Below, piece by piece: positions 9,022 to 18,326 of a stretch of DNA of 64,000 nt. This DNA comes from Arcobacter venerupis (GTDB lineage Bacteria > Campylobacterota > Campylobacteria > Campylobacterales > Arcobacteraceae). The stretch spans positions 1,984,001 to 2,048,000 of the forward strand of contig NZ_CP053840.1 in assembly GCF_013201665.1 (NCBI RefSeq). The letters run 5' to 3'. The position numbers and the translations under genes were made by a program. Position 1 is the stretch's first letter, and each line of letters opens with the position of its first letter. The notes below the pieces were generated by a model. That model was not told the DNA's origin. It made no database searches and worked only from the letters and a program-made list of their open reading frames with translations.

Positions 9022-9858
9022 ATGTATATGAATAAACCAAATCTTTTTATAATTGGTGCACCTAAATGCGCAACAACATCAATGTATCATTATCTAAAAA
9101 ATCATAATGATGTTTTTGTCCCTGAAATTAAAGAACAGCATTTTTTTTCTCTACCTATGGTTAAAGATACATATTACGATGTTTACTTCGCAAAGAATGA
9201 AAATGATTATTTAAGAAACTATGATGATGCGAAAAACAAAAAGATTATTGCAGATATATCACCTTCTTATCTATATTATAAAGAATCTGCCGATAAAATA
9301 ATAAAATTTAATACTAAATCAAAAATCATCGTTATCCTTAGAGATCCAATTGAAAGAGCAATATCTCATTATTTAATGGATTTAAGAATCGGTTATGTAA
9401 ATAAACCATTTTTTCATTATTTAAAAGATAAAAATACACTTTATTATAAAGAGTATGTTGGTAATAGTCTATATTATGAAAATGTTAAATATTACAAAGA
9501 ATTATTTAAAGATAATTTATTAGTAATTTCTTTTAAAGAGTTAAAAAATAATCCAGAGTTAATTATGAATGATGTATTTGATTTTCTTGATATAGAAAGA
9601 ATTAAAATTAATTTTTCTACTAAATATAATTTTTATTCAAGAGCAAAAAGCCCTATAATTTATTATTTAAGAAAATTACATCTTTTTAATTTTATATATA
9701 AATATATTCCCGAGAATTTAAAATGTAAAATAAAGACTTTGTTATTTAATACAGTAGAAGAAAAACCTAGTTTTAATGAAGAAAAAGATTTTCTACAAAA
9801 AATTTTTGAAGAAGATAGTAAAAAACTAGAAAAATTATTAAATAAAAAATTATGGTAA
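9022..9858 (+). CDS. Sulfotransferase family protein
   Basis: 278-residue cytosolic sulfotransferase predicted to move sulfate from PAPS to a sugar hydroxyl or amine. The 5'-phosphosulfate loop GAPKCATTSMYHYL is near residues 12-25, and the 3'-phosphate-binding segment with arginine and serine is in LRDPIERAISHY near 108-119. Both are standard for the NodH/heparan-type sulfotransferases. It is the first gene of the polysaccharide locus, divergent from tsdA. Together with a second sulfotransferase (18323-19156) and cysC (32267-32899) it predicts a sulfated surface glycan. Confidence 0.85.
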   Translation: MYMNKPNLFIIGAPKCATTSMYHYLKNHNDVFVPEIKEQHFFSLPMVKDTYYDVYFAKNENDYLRNYDDAKNKKIIADISPSYLYYKESADKIIKFNTKSKIIVILRDPIERAISHYLMDLRIGYVNKPFFHYLKDKNTLYYKEYVGNSLYYENVKYYKELFKDNLLVISFKELKNNPELIMNDVFDFLDIERIKINFSTKYNFYSRAKSPIIYYLRKLHLFNFIYKYIPENLKCKIKTLLFNTVEEKPSFNEEKDFLQKIFEEDSKKLEKLLNKKLW

Positions 9859-9895
9859 AAACTATTTTAATTTAACTAAAAGGGAAAATAAATAA

Positions 9896-10816
9896 ATGTT
9901 GATTCTAGGACGGAAATACATTTTTACAGAAATAGAAAAAAAACAATTATCTAAAAAATTTAAGATTTTTAAACAAATAGATTATAAAAATATAACTCCG
10001 AATGAAACTAAAAATCAAATTGAATCTTTAATTAGTAACAAAGAGTATAAAGTAATAGTATTAAATACACAAGGGAAAGTATCTGATGACCTTGTTAGGT
10101 ATTTAACAAACTTACAATTTGAGAAAAAAATAAAATTAATTGGAATAGAGAAATTTCTTGAAAATTATCTTTATAAATGCTATATACCTAAAGATAATGG
10201 AGATTTACATTTTTTAGATGATATAAAACCTTTTAATACTTTTCAATATATTCAAAAAAGAACTATTGATTTTATAGGAGTTAGTTTATTATTTTTATTT
10301 GGATGGCCTTTTATTTATATTATAAAAAGTAAAATGAAAAAAGAATCTCCAGGAAAACTTTACTTTAAACAAAATCGAATTGGAAAAGATAAAAAAGTTT
10401 TTCAATGTAGAAAGTTTCGTACTATGCATGAAAATAGCTATCATGATCCATATACAAAAGAAGGAGATGCTAGAATATATCCTTATGGTAGATTTTTGAG
10501 AAAAAGCAGAATTGATGAGCTCCCCCAAATACTTAATGTAATAAGAGGAGAAATTCACTTAATAGGACCAAGAGCTGAATGGGAGATATTAGTAAAGGAG
10601 TATGAACAGAAAATTCCTTATTATCATGAAAGACATCTTATTAAACCAGGAATAACTGGTTGGGGACAAGTAAATTACCCATATGGCAGTAATGTTGATG
10701 ACACTATACAAAAGCTTATGTATGATTTATACTATATTAAACATTGGACTATACTACTTGAAATAAAAATTATATTTAAAACTATAATGATAGTAATAGG
10801 GAAAAGAGGATTGTAA
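9896..10816 (+). CDS. Initiating sugar-phosphate transferase (bacterial sugar transferase family)
   Basis: Monotopic phosphoglycosyl transferase that loads the first sugar phosphate onto undecaprenyl phosphate, starting repeat-unit synthesis. The N-terminal ~120 residues are soluble and unassigned. A membrane hairpin lies near 125-147. The catalytic PF02397 core follows, with FKQNRIGKDKKVFQCRKFRTM, the essential Asp-Glu in SRIDELPQILNV and KPGITGWGQVNYPYG. It lacks the four-helix N-terminus of WbaP/WcaJ, so it is a shorter form. The sugar used is not readable; a nucleotide-linked deoxyamino sugar or hexose is possible. Confidence 0.88.
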   Translation: MLILGRKYIFTEIEKKQLSKKFKIFKQIDYKNITPNETKNQIESLISNKEYKVIVLNTQGKVSDDLVRYLTNLQFEKKIKLIGIEKFLENYLYKCYIPKDNGDLHFLDDIKPFNTFQYIQKRTIDFIGVSLLFLFGWPFIYIIKSKMKKESPGKLYFKQNRIGKDKKVFQCRKFRTMHENSYHDPYTKEGDARIYPYGRFLRKSRIDELPQILNVIRGEIHLIGPRAEWEILVKEYEQKIPYYHERHLIKPGITGWGQVNYPYGSNVDDTIQKLMYDLYYIKHWTILLEIKIIFKTIMIVIGKRGL

Positions 10817-10868
10817 ATAACTTCATATTCATTTTAATATCATTTTCTTAAATATAAAATAGATGTAA

Positions 10869-11702
10869 TTATAATAAATTTTTGTGCTCTTTTATTATTT
10901 TATTATTAATTTTAAATCTTTTTTTATCAAAAATCCATCCCCACTTATTAAAATAATTAATTGCCGATTTAATATGATAAATTAATAATTTTTTATTTTT
11001 ATATGAATCTTTTGCATATTCATGATAAATTTGAACTTTGGGATAAAATATTGTCTTATATTTTTCATGAATTCTCCTATTTAAATCTACATCTTCTAAA
11101 TACATAAAAAAACTTTCATCAAATAGTCCAATTTCTTTTAATACATCAGATCTTAAAAACATAAAACAACCACTTAAACTAGGGACATTCATAATTTTAT
11201 CATATCCAGTAAATTTCAATTCATATTTATCGTTTTTTTTATTTTTTAAAGTTTTAAAGGGAATAAACCTTCTAAATATTAAATCCAAGGGAGAAGGGAG
11301 AAGTTTACATAAATATTGAATATCTTTATTTGGATATTTTACAAGAGGAATGATATTACCTACATCTTTATGCTTTTCCATATAAATATATAATTCATCT
11401 AAAATATTGTCATTAAAATACACATCAGGATTTAAAACTAAATGATATAAAATTCCATTCTCTATACTCTTTTTTATTGCAATATTATGAGCTTTAGCAT
11501 AACCTAGGTTCATATTATTAAAAATATACTCTATTCTATGATTATCTATATTTACTAATTCTTTTAAAGTATCATTTTTTGAATTATCTATAAGGTATAG
11601 CTTTATATTCAAATTTTTACATAAAAATAAACTTCTAATTATTCTTTTAATCTGCTCTTTTTTATTATGATATAAAACTATTGAAACATTAATTACATTC
11701 AT
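10869..11702 (-). CDS. Glycosyltransferase family 2, rhamnosyltransferase-like
   Basis: 277-residue GT-A enzyme. The N-terminus VSIVLYHNKKEQIKRIIRSL, the LYLIDNS strand and the NLGYAKAHNIAI segment are typical of GT2 rhamnosyltransferases. The acceptor-side motif GCFMFLRSDVL is followed by FMYLEDVDLNRRI, with the ED pair that supplies the likely catalytic base. There are no membrane segments. Its start overlaps the end of the polymerase/GT4 fusion gene by four bases (ATGA), so the two are co-translated. The donor could be dTDP-rhamnose, since rfbC and rfbD are in the locus. Confidence 0.85.
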   Translation of the reverse strand: MNVINVSIVLYHNKKEQIKRIIRSLFLCKNLNIKLYLIDNSKNDTLKELVNIDNHRIEYIFNNMNLGYAKAHNIAIKKSIENGILYHLVLNPDVYFNDNILDELYIYMEKHKDVGNIIPLVKYPNKDIQYLCKLLPSPLDLIFRRFIPFKTLKNKKNDKYELKFTGYDKIMNVPSLSGCFMFLRSDVLKEIGLFDESFFMYLEDVDLNRRIHEKYKTIFYPKVQIYHEYAKDSYKNKKLLIYHIKSAINYFNKWGWIFDKKRFKINNKIIKEHKNLL

Positions 11703-13996
11703 TTATTTTTGCCTTTTTCTAATAATTTATCAAATAATTCATTCCAACCTAAGAATACATCTGATTTTAATTTTTCAAATTTCACTTCATCATATTTTAA
11801 CTTTTTAAGATATAAATCTATAATAATTTTTTCTAATTCTTCAGTATTATTTGGATCAAAAAATTTTACTTTCTTATAATTTCCTATTGTTTCTTTTGCA
11901 TAAGGTAAATTAGAAACGATGATTGGTTTATCAAAAATTTTATACTCCGATATAGGAAGTCCCCAAGTTTCTAATTTAGAAGGAAATATTAAACAGTCAG
12001 AAATTTCATATAATTCAAAAATACGTTTTCTAGTTTGTAAACCAATAAATTTTATATTTTTATTCTTAAAGTATTTTTTATATACATATTTTGAATACTT
12101 ATTTTCACTACCATTAATTGTTAAAATCAATTCAATATCTTTATATTTTATAAGTTTTTCCATAACTTCACAAATAAGTTCTATGTTTTTAAAAACTCTA
12201 GGAAAAGAAGGATAAAATAAAATTAATTTGCTTTTTTTTTCCAAATTAGTATCAATCTCATTAGTATTTCTAATTGGAATAGAGGGATAAGAAACTATGC
12301 AGTTCTTAATTTTATACATTTTTAAAAATTCGTCTTTTAACCAATTTTGTTGAACTACAACATAATCATTTTTTTGGATATTAATTTTATAAATGTACTT
12401 ATATAATAAACAAAATAAAAATGTTTTTTTATCAAGAAGAAACTCTTTAAAACTTATTTTATAAAAAGGTGTTGGATTATGACAATAAACAGCCCTTATA
12501 TCTGCTGTCACATTAGGTGTCATATCATGTAAGGAAAGCCACAGATAAGGTTCTTTTCTTTTTGATAAATATTTAAAATAAATATATTCATAATAAAAGC
12601 GAAAAAAGTATGATTTTATAGAATTAGGAAACTCTATAAAATCTAAGTTTTTGGTATTTAACATTACATCTTTACTATGAATAAGTACTAAAATCCGATA
12701 ATTTTTATATAAATATTCATCTAAAAAACTCAAACAATCATTTAAAATTGAAAGAGTTCCTCCACTACGCAAATTTATAGCAGAAATAATAATTAATTTT
12801 TTTTCGGATGTGTTATTTTTCTTTAATATATTATATTTCTTTAAGTAAATACAAGAGACTAAAAATAGAAACATACCTGGAGTGAAATATCCCATCCCTC
12901 TTAAAAAAAATTCAAAAAAAGCTGAAATAAAAAAAGAAAGCATTAATATATCTTTATTATTTAATATTATTTTATTTGTTATTAATTTATAAAATTTATA
13001 TAAAATATATAAATATATTAACAATAAAAAAACTCCTGCTATCCCTATTTCTGAAATCAGTTTAGAACCTGTTGTTCCACCATCATAAAGGTTAACTGTG
13101 CCATGCTTATCATTTACTAAAATACTTCTATAATAACCTTGTTCACCAATTAATCCTAATTGATTAAAACCTATTCCTAATCCATATGTATCTTTAAAAT
13201 TTAATATTGCATTTTCCCATCCACTTAAAAAAACTATTGTAGACTTATTTTTTACACTAAAAAAATCCAATCTTTTACTGAAATAAGAAAAATCATAAAA
13301 ACTCATTAATAAAATAACTATAGTGCCTAATATTGATATTTTTAATAAAAAATAATTTTTTCTTTGACACATAAAAAATAAAAAAAGTCCTACTAACAAT
13401 GTTAAATTTTGTATAGCTAATGAGATAATCAATGGAGGGATAAGAATTAAAAAATTATTATCCTTTTTAATATAAATAAATAAAGTTATTGGCAAAAGAA
13501 TTAATGCAAAATGAGATGGTTCTGCAAATAATATCATGACTTTTGAAGGTGTAAAATAATAATTTATACTACTTATAAATCCATCTAGTAATAATATAAA
13601 ATATAATACTTTTACATAATTATATATTTTTGTATCATCCATATTATATATTGATACGGCAACATAAAAAGCTGATATTATATAAACAATTATTAGAATA
13701 TAAGAACTAATAAATCTTAAAAAATCAAAATTTGAATGATTAATAAAACTAATTATAGATATAGTAAATATATAAACTAATAAACTTATTAAAAATGGTT
13801 CTAATCTCAAAGAATATTTTTGTTTTAATTTTTCATTTTTATTTATCATTAGAATTATAAATATAGACATTAAAAAAATAAAAAAAGTTGTAAAAAATTG
13901 AAAGGAACTCGTCTTAAAAATATTACTTAAATAAGATGTAAATAAAATAAATGAAAAAAATAAGAAATAAAAATAAGTCTCTTGTTTAATAGCCAT
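11699..13996 (-). CDS. O-antigen polymerase (Wzy-like) fused to GT4 glycosyltransferase
   Basis: 765 residues in two parts. Residues ~1-395 have about eleven hydrophobic helices and a large loop (GLGIGFNQLGLIGEQGYYRS), the layout of Wzy/O-antigen ligase-type proteins that join repeat units in the periplasm. Residues ~400-765 are soluble and read as a GT4 glycosyltransferase: SAINLRSGGTLSILN for the acceptor domain, FYPSFPRVFKNIELICE for the donor domain, and the EX7E-like region around PSKLETWGLPISEYK. These are normally separate genes. The frame is continuous and the end overlaps the next gene by ATGA, which argues against a sequencing error. The membrane topology would put the GT4 part in the cytoplasm. 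Confidence 0.85.
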   Translation of the reverse strand: MAIKQETYFYFLFFSFILFTSYLSNIFKTSSFQFFTTFFIFLMSIFIILMINKNEKLKQKYSLRLEPFLISLLVYIFTISIISFINHSNFDFLRFISSYILIIVYIISAFYVAVSIYNMDDTKIYNYVKVLYFILLLDGFISSINYYFTPSKVMILFAEPSHFALILLPITLFIYIKKDNNFLILIPPLIISLAIQNLTLLVGLFLFFMCQRKNYFLLKISILGTIVILLMSFYDFSYFSKRLDFFSVKNKSTIVFLSGWENAILNFKDTYGLGIGFNQLGLIGEQGYYRSILVNDKHGTVNLYDGGTTGSKLISEIGIAGVFLLLIYLYILYKFYKLITNKIILNNKDILMLSFFISAFFEFFLRGMGYFTPGMFLFLVSCIYLKKYNILKKNNTSEKKLIIISAINLRSGGTLSILNDCLSFLDEYLYKNYRILVLIHSKDVMLNTKNLDFIEFPNSIKSYFFRFYYEYIYFKYLSKRKEPYLWLSLHDMTPNVTADIRAVYCHNPTPFYKISFKEFLLDKKTFLFCLLYKYIYKINIQKNDYVVVQQNWLKDEFLKMYKIKNCIVSYPSIPIRNTNEIDTNLEKKSKLILFYPSFPRVFKNIELICEVMEKLIKYKDIELILTINGSENKYSKYVYKKYFKNKNIKFIGLQTRKRIFELYEISDCLIFPSKLETWGLPISEYKIFDKPIIVSNLPYAKETIGNYKKVKFFDPNNTEELEKIIIDLYLKKLKYDEVKFEKLKSDVFLGWNELFDKLLEKGKNK

Positions 13997-14741
13997 AAAA
14001 GATATTCCTTAATTTATATTTCATTAATGCAATTATTAAATCATAGTACAACAATACAATATTTCTTGTATGATATTTTTTCTTGGCATTAAAGGTTTCT
14101 AAAAAAACTGTATTATCTATATTGCTTATCCCACCATTTCTCATAAAGCATGTTTTTTCATCAAGAAATTCTGTAATTAAATTTTTTCCAACTCTTAAAA
14201 GAAATTCATAATCAGCACAAATTTTAAATTCAGTATTATAAAAACCATATGTTTTATATAATTTTCTATTATGTAATGAACCTACATGTGCAACATTCAT
14301 ATAAACTTTAAATTTATTCCAATTCCACTTTTGACCTATAATTTTTATTTCATTTTTATTTTCATCACATAATATATTTTTAGAAGATATATACATTATA
14401 TTATCTTTAGGAGAAGTTATAATTAAATTTATATAATTTGTTATAGCATCATTTAAATAAAAATCATCCGCACCAAGAAAACTTATCCATTCACCTTTTG
14501 CTATTTTAATTCCTTTATTCCATGCATCATAAATACCATTATCTGACTCACTAACCCAATAATCTATTCTATTTTCATATCTCTTTATAATGTCAATAGT
14601 TCCATCTGTTGAGCCACCATCTATAATAATATATTCTATATTATTATAAGTTTGATTTAATACACTTTTAATTGTTTCTTCAATAAATCTCTCACCATTA
14701 TATACAACTGTAATTACAGAGACTTTTGGGTTTTTGTTCAT
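13986..14741 (-). CDS. Glycosyltransferase family 2
   Basis: 251-residue GT-A enzyme with the classical start VSVITVVYNGERFIEETI, the nucleotide-sugar-binding DGGSTDGTIDII strand and the metal-binding DDF in ISFLGADDFY. It resembles the WcaA/colanic-acid-type GT2 group that adds one sugar to a lipid-linked unit. It overlaps the start of the polymerase fusion gene by 11 bases, so the two are in one unit. The sugar is unknown. Confidence 0.88.
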   Translation of the reverse strand: MNKNPKVSVITVVYNGERFIEETIKSVLNQTYNNIEYIIIDGGSTDGTIDIIKRYENRIDYWVSESDNGIYDAWNKGIKIAKGEWISFLGADDFYLNDAITNYINLIITSPKDNIMYISSKNILCDENKNEIKIIGQKWNWNKFKVYMNVAHVGSLHNRKLYKTYGFYNTEFKICADYEFLLRVGKNLITEFLDEKTCFMRNGGISNIDNTVFLETFNAKKKYHTRNIVLLYYDLIIALMKYKLRNIFYGY

Positions 14742-14814
14742 TTTATTGCTCTTTTAATTTATAAATCCTATCTTTATTTAATAATTTTATTCACTCTTTT
14801 TTATAGAATAAACT

Positions 14815-14839
14815 TTAAGTATAAAGACTTTATACTTAA
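14815..14839. repeat. 25-bp palindrome between glycan genes
   Basis: A 12-base arm TTAAGTATAAAG and its exact complement flank one central A. It lies in the 155-base gap between the oxygenase gene and the GT2 gene. No strong T-run follows in either direction, so it may be an operator or a weak terminator. Confidence 0.4.
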
Positions 14840-14896
14840 GAATTCAAATAATAAATCATAATTATTAATATATTAGAAGTAAACGAATTTCTAATT

Positions 14897-15721
14897 TTAT
14901 TTTTTATATATATGATTATTCTTTACAATGCCTTTTGGAAATAACTTTCTAATTGATGTTCTCAAAATCGTATCACCTTGAAGAATTATATCTTTTATCT
15001 TTTGGTCAGGAAAACCTCTAAATGATGTTACATGAAAATAATCATCAGTGCTCATTGGTTTTTTTGAAAAATAATAGTTAGAAACACAACATCTATTCCC
15101 TTTTTTGACTTTACTTACACCATGCCAAGATTCTTTATTTGTGACCATAATTGCCAATCTATTAAATTTTGAATGAATTACAGTTTGATCATTTTTAAGT
15201 CCTTTATCCCATAATTCAAGATTTCCTCCATCTTCTATCTCTCTATTTGGTGTTATATAATACAGTAAATTCAAAACTCTATATAAACTTCTATCTTTAT
15301 CATGAGAATTATCCAAATGAGGGTTTAAATAGTTTCCTTCTTCCATTCTACTTAATCCACCTGCATATAAAAACTCATCAGCAATGATGTCATCTTTGCC
15401 AATAATAGATGCAATACTATTTATAACCTTTTTTTCTTGAAAAGAATAAGTTATTTCTTCAAGAATTCTATCATGATTATTTAATTGTGCTTCTATTAGT
15501 TTATATTCCCTTAAATTTTTTTTCTCTCTCATCTCCTCTTTTTTTGGAAATTTAGAATAAATTTCCATTACATCTTCAACAGGTAGAAGATTATCAATTG
15601 TAAAGAATATAAAATTGGAACCTTTTTTAACTTGTAGTTCAATATTTTTTATAATTATTTCTCTATTTTCTTCAATTTTATTTACAATGATATTTGAATA
15701 ATATAATCTATCTTTAATCAT
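14897..15721 (-). CDS. 2-oxoglutarate/Fe(II)-dependent oxygenase family protein
   Basis: 274 residues with the double-stranded beta-helix signature of prolyl-hydroxylase-like oxygenases. The iron ligands are the HxD in NPHLDNSHDKD and the distal His in SWHGVSKVKKGNR, followed by an Arg placed to bind 2-oxoglutarate. The GGNLELWD strand between them is also typical. Such enzymes hydroxylate small molecules, peptides or sugars. Its place inside a glycan locus suggests modification of a sugar or its substituent, but the substrate is unknown. It is divergent from the acyltransferase gene at 15877. Confidence 0.82.
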   Translation of the reverse strand: MIKDRLYYSNIIVNKIEENREIIIKNIELQVKKGSNFIFFTIDNLLPVEDVMEIYSKFPKKEEMREKKNLREYKLIEAQLNNHDRILEEITYSFQEKKVINSIASIIGKDDIIADEFLYAGGLSRMEEGNYLNPHLDNSHDKDRSLYRVLNLLYYITPNREIEDGGNLELWDKGLKNDQTVIHSKFNRLAIMVTNKESWHGVSKVKKGNRCCVSNYYFSKKPMSTDDYFHVTSFRGFPDQKIKDIILQGDTILRTSIRKLFPKGIVKNNHIYKK

Positions 15722-15876
15722 GTATTTTCCCCTTAAATCTTTTAATTTATCTAATTAATAAACTTTGATGATTATTGTGATTTCTTTGTTATTATATTTT
15801 TATTACACTGTGAGTATAATAAGTCAAAAAATATATAAATTATTTTAATTTACAGAAATAGGAAAGGAAAGTATAT

Positions 15877-16890
15877 TTGACGAATGATGGTACTAAAATT
15901 ATAAAAGAAAATAATTTTGATATATTAAGATTAATATTAGCATTATTAGTTGTATTCGCACATTGGAATGCACTAACAGAAAATAAATCAACAAATTTTA
16001 TTTTTTATATTTCTGGTTATTCAGTAGCGATGTTCTTTATCGTGAGTGGCTTTTTAATATTTTGGAGTTTTGACAAAGATAACTCAAAAAAAAATTTTTT
16101 TGTAAAAAGATTTTTTAGAATTTACCCATTATATTTGATAATCATAATATTACAAACATTATTTTTTATTTTTTATTCAAAAGAAACTAATATATTTTTG
16201 TATATAAAATACTTTTTTGTAAATATCTTTTATCTTAATTTTTTGTCACCTTCGGTAGGTCAAACATTAAGTGAATTACATGTAAATGCTATAAATGGTA
16301 GTTTATGGACATTAAAAATTGAAATAATGTTTTATCTTGCAGTTCCATTAATATATTTTCTTTATAAAAAAATTGGAATAATGTTTATTATATTTCTTTA
16401 TTTTATTTCATTCTTTTGGAAATATTTTATGAATTATCTACATCTTGAAAGTTTATCACACCAATTTCCTGGTCAACTTAAATTTTTCGTTGTTGGAATA
16501 ATTTTTTATTTACTATATGAAAGAATAAATCATAAACATTTCCATTTAATAAGTTTTATAAGTTTAATAAGTCTTATAAGTTTAATTTATATTAAAAATT
16601 ATTCTAATATTCATATTATTAATTTTTTTGGGCCTATTCTTTTGGGAATAATATGCTTTTATTTCGTTTTTTTCATTAAATATATTAAAATTGAATTTGA
16701 TTTTTCATACAGTATTTATGTTATACATTTTCCTATTATACAAATAGTATTATATTTCAATCTTAATCCAGATAATCCACTATTATCATTTTGTCTTATT
16801 ATTTGTTTAGTCTTTATTTTTGGATTCTTTTTAGAAAAATATGTAGAAAAAAGATTTATTAATTTTGGGAAAAGATTTTTATATAAATAA
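15877..16890 (+). CDS. Acyltransferase family 3 (OafA/YrhL-like) membrane protein
   Basis: 337-residue integral membrane acyltransferase, predicted to O-acetylate a surface sugar using cytosolic acetyl-CoA. It starts with the family motif FDILRLILALLVVFAHW, with the catalytic His. About ten hydrophobic helices follow, including the FFIVSGFLIFW segment and a C-terminal EKYVEKRFINFGK. It has no C-terminal SGNH domain. The start codon is TTG, supported by AGGAAAGGAAAG just upstream and by the lack of an in-frame ATG nearby. It stands alone on the plus strand between minus-strand glycan genes. Confidence 0.88.
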   Translation: MTNDGTKIIKENNFDILRLILALLVVFAHWNALTENKSTNFIFYISGYSVAMFFIVSGFLIFWSFDKDNSKKNFFVKRFFRIYPLYLIIIILQTLFFIFYSKETNIFLYIKYFFVNIFYLNFLSPSVGQTLSELHVNAINGSLWTLKIEIMFYLAVPLIYFLYKKIGIMFIIFLYFISFFWKYFMNYLHLESLSHQFPGQLKFFVVGIIFYLLYERINHKHFHLISFISLISLISLIYIKNYSNIHIINFFGPILLGIICFYFVFFIKYIKIEFDFSYSIYVIHFPIIQIVLYFNLNPDNPLLSFCLIICLVFIFGFFLEKYVEKRFINFGKRFLYK

Positions 16891-16908
16891 TATGATTAGT
16901 TAAGTTTT

Positions 16909-18150
16909 CTATTCCCAACATTCTCTAATGTATTGATATCTTTTAAATACTTTTAATAATTTATTATAAAAGTCTTCTTCTTTCCAATTATCTAAAATAT
17001 TTTTACCATTTAAAATTTTATAATCAACTATATCTTTATTATTTTTTATAAATAATATATTTTCAGATAAACTATTTGGATTATTTAAATCCATAAAAAA
17101 TACTGATTCTTCAAACTGTTCTCTAAAAAATGGCATATCTGAATAACAAACTGGTGTTTCATATGCAAATGCCTCCAAAGGAGGAATATTTGTTGGTCCT
17201 AGATATGTAGGCATTACTAAAGATAGAGATTGCTTATATAAATAAGGTATTTCTTCATTTTTTACAAATCCTACATAATGAATTAAATTCTCTATCCCCA
17301 TACTCTTTGCAGATTTTAAAATATAATTAAGATTTCCTTTATTTGAACCAGAAAAAACAACACTGACATCGATATTATGTTCATATCTCAATATTTTAAT
17401 TGCTTTTAGTATATACATATGATTTTTATGTGCCCAAAACTGTGCAGGATAAAAGATATAATCATTTTTAATATTATATTTTTCTTTTATATTTATATAA
17501 TTTTTATTATCAACAATTAATACATTAGGAAGAAAGGGTAAAATTTCAATTCTATTTTCTTCCAAATTATACTTTGATATACAATAGTTTTTTAAATATG
17601 TAGAATCCACTATTACATTTATAGCCTTTTTTAAACTTTTGGAGTAGTTCTCTTCTCTACCTTCAAATATTTTATTATTACTTAATTCGGGAAATTCTAT
17701 CAGATTTAGATGACCTAAATCCCATAAAGTTATAATGTATGGAAGTTCACTTAAAGAGTGTGTAATTTGACTTGGAGATAAAAAATATATCAAATCAATT
17801 CCATCTTTTAGAATCTTTGATTCTATTTTTGATTTTCTTAATCCTAATTTCTTGAAAAAATTGTAAAAATAAAGATTTTTCAGAGCTATTCTATGAATTT
17901 TTTGGAATAAATTTTCACTGATTTTTTTTATCTCTAAATCTAAATCTTGGTAATCATTAGAAATATCTTTATTAATACTATAAAAAGATAATTTGATTGT
18001 CTTATCATTATGATATTTTTTTAAAAGATTTAAAACCATATAAGAGTATTGAAATCCACCACCTGAATATATATCATGATTTATAACTATGGCTATATTT
18101 AAAATTTTATTATCCACAGAACATTCCAAATAATTTCCAAATTGATTCAT
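16909..18150 (-). CDS. Glycosyltransferase family 4
   Basis: 413-residue GT-B enzyme. The N-terminal domain has the loop SGGGFQYSYMVLNLL that approaches the acceptor. The C-terminal donor domain has FYPAQFWAHKNHMYILKA, a basic SGSNKG strand and the EX7E-like region TYLGPTNIPPLEAFAYETP. It resembles mannosyl- and fucosyl-type GT4 enzymes of capsule and O-antigen loci. Its ATG overlaps the stop of a 59-residue gene (ATGA), implying translational coupling with that gene and the sulfotransferase before it. Confidence 0.88.
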   Translation of the reverse strand: MNQFGNYLECSVDNKILNIAIVINHDIYSGGGFQYSYMVLNLLKKYHNDKTIKLSFYSINKDISNDYQDLDLEIKKISENLFQKIHRIALKNLYFYNFFKKLGLRKSKIESKILKDGIDLIYFLSPSQITHSLSELPYIITLWDLGHLNLIEFPELSNNKIFEGREENYSKSLKKAINVIVDSTYLKNYCISKYNLEENRIEILPFLPNVLIVDNKNYINIKEKYNIKNDYIFYPAQFWAHKNHMYILKAIKILRYEHNIDVSVVFSGSNKGNLNYILKSAKSMGIENLIHYVGFVKNEEIPYLYKQSLSLVMPTYLGPTNIPPLEAFAYETPVCYSDMPFFREQFEESVFFMDLNNPNSLSENILFIKNNKDIVDYKILNGKNILDNWKEEDFYNKLLKVFKRYQYIRECWE

Positions 18151-18326
18151 ATATTTACTTTTACTGCCATTTCAAGAGATACAGTACCATTTGTAACAGA
18201 TAATGCTATTCCAAACTTATCATTCTCACTTTTTATTATAAATAATTCTTGGATGTAATGAAGATTTCTATTAACAGTATTATAACTAGGTCTAATTATT
18301 ACAGACGATAATTTATCGTTAATCAT
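18147..18326 (-). CDS. Small 59-residue protein between sulfotransferase and GT4
   Basis: Short gene of unknown function. The frame starts at ATG 18326, which overlaps the sulfotransferase stop in an ATGA, and ends at TGA 18149-18147, which overlaps the GT4 start in another ATGA. Two such junctions in a row are strong evidence of real translation. The product begins MINDKLSSVIIRPSYN and ends SLEMAVKVNI, with no signal peptide or membrane helix. Alternation of polar and beta-branched residues suggests beta strands. It could be a small carbohydrate-related or regulatory subunit, or the surviving piece of a larger domain. I do not recognise it. Confidence 0.6.
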   Translation of the reverse strand: MINDKLSSVIIRPSYNTVNRNLHYIQELFIIKSENDKFGIALSVTNGTVSLEMAVKVNI

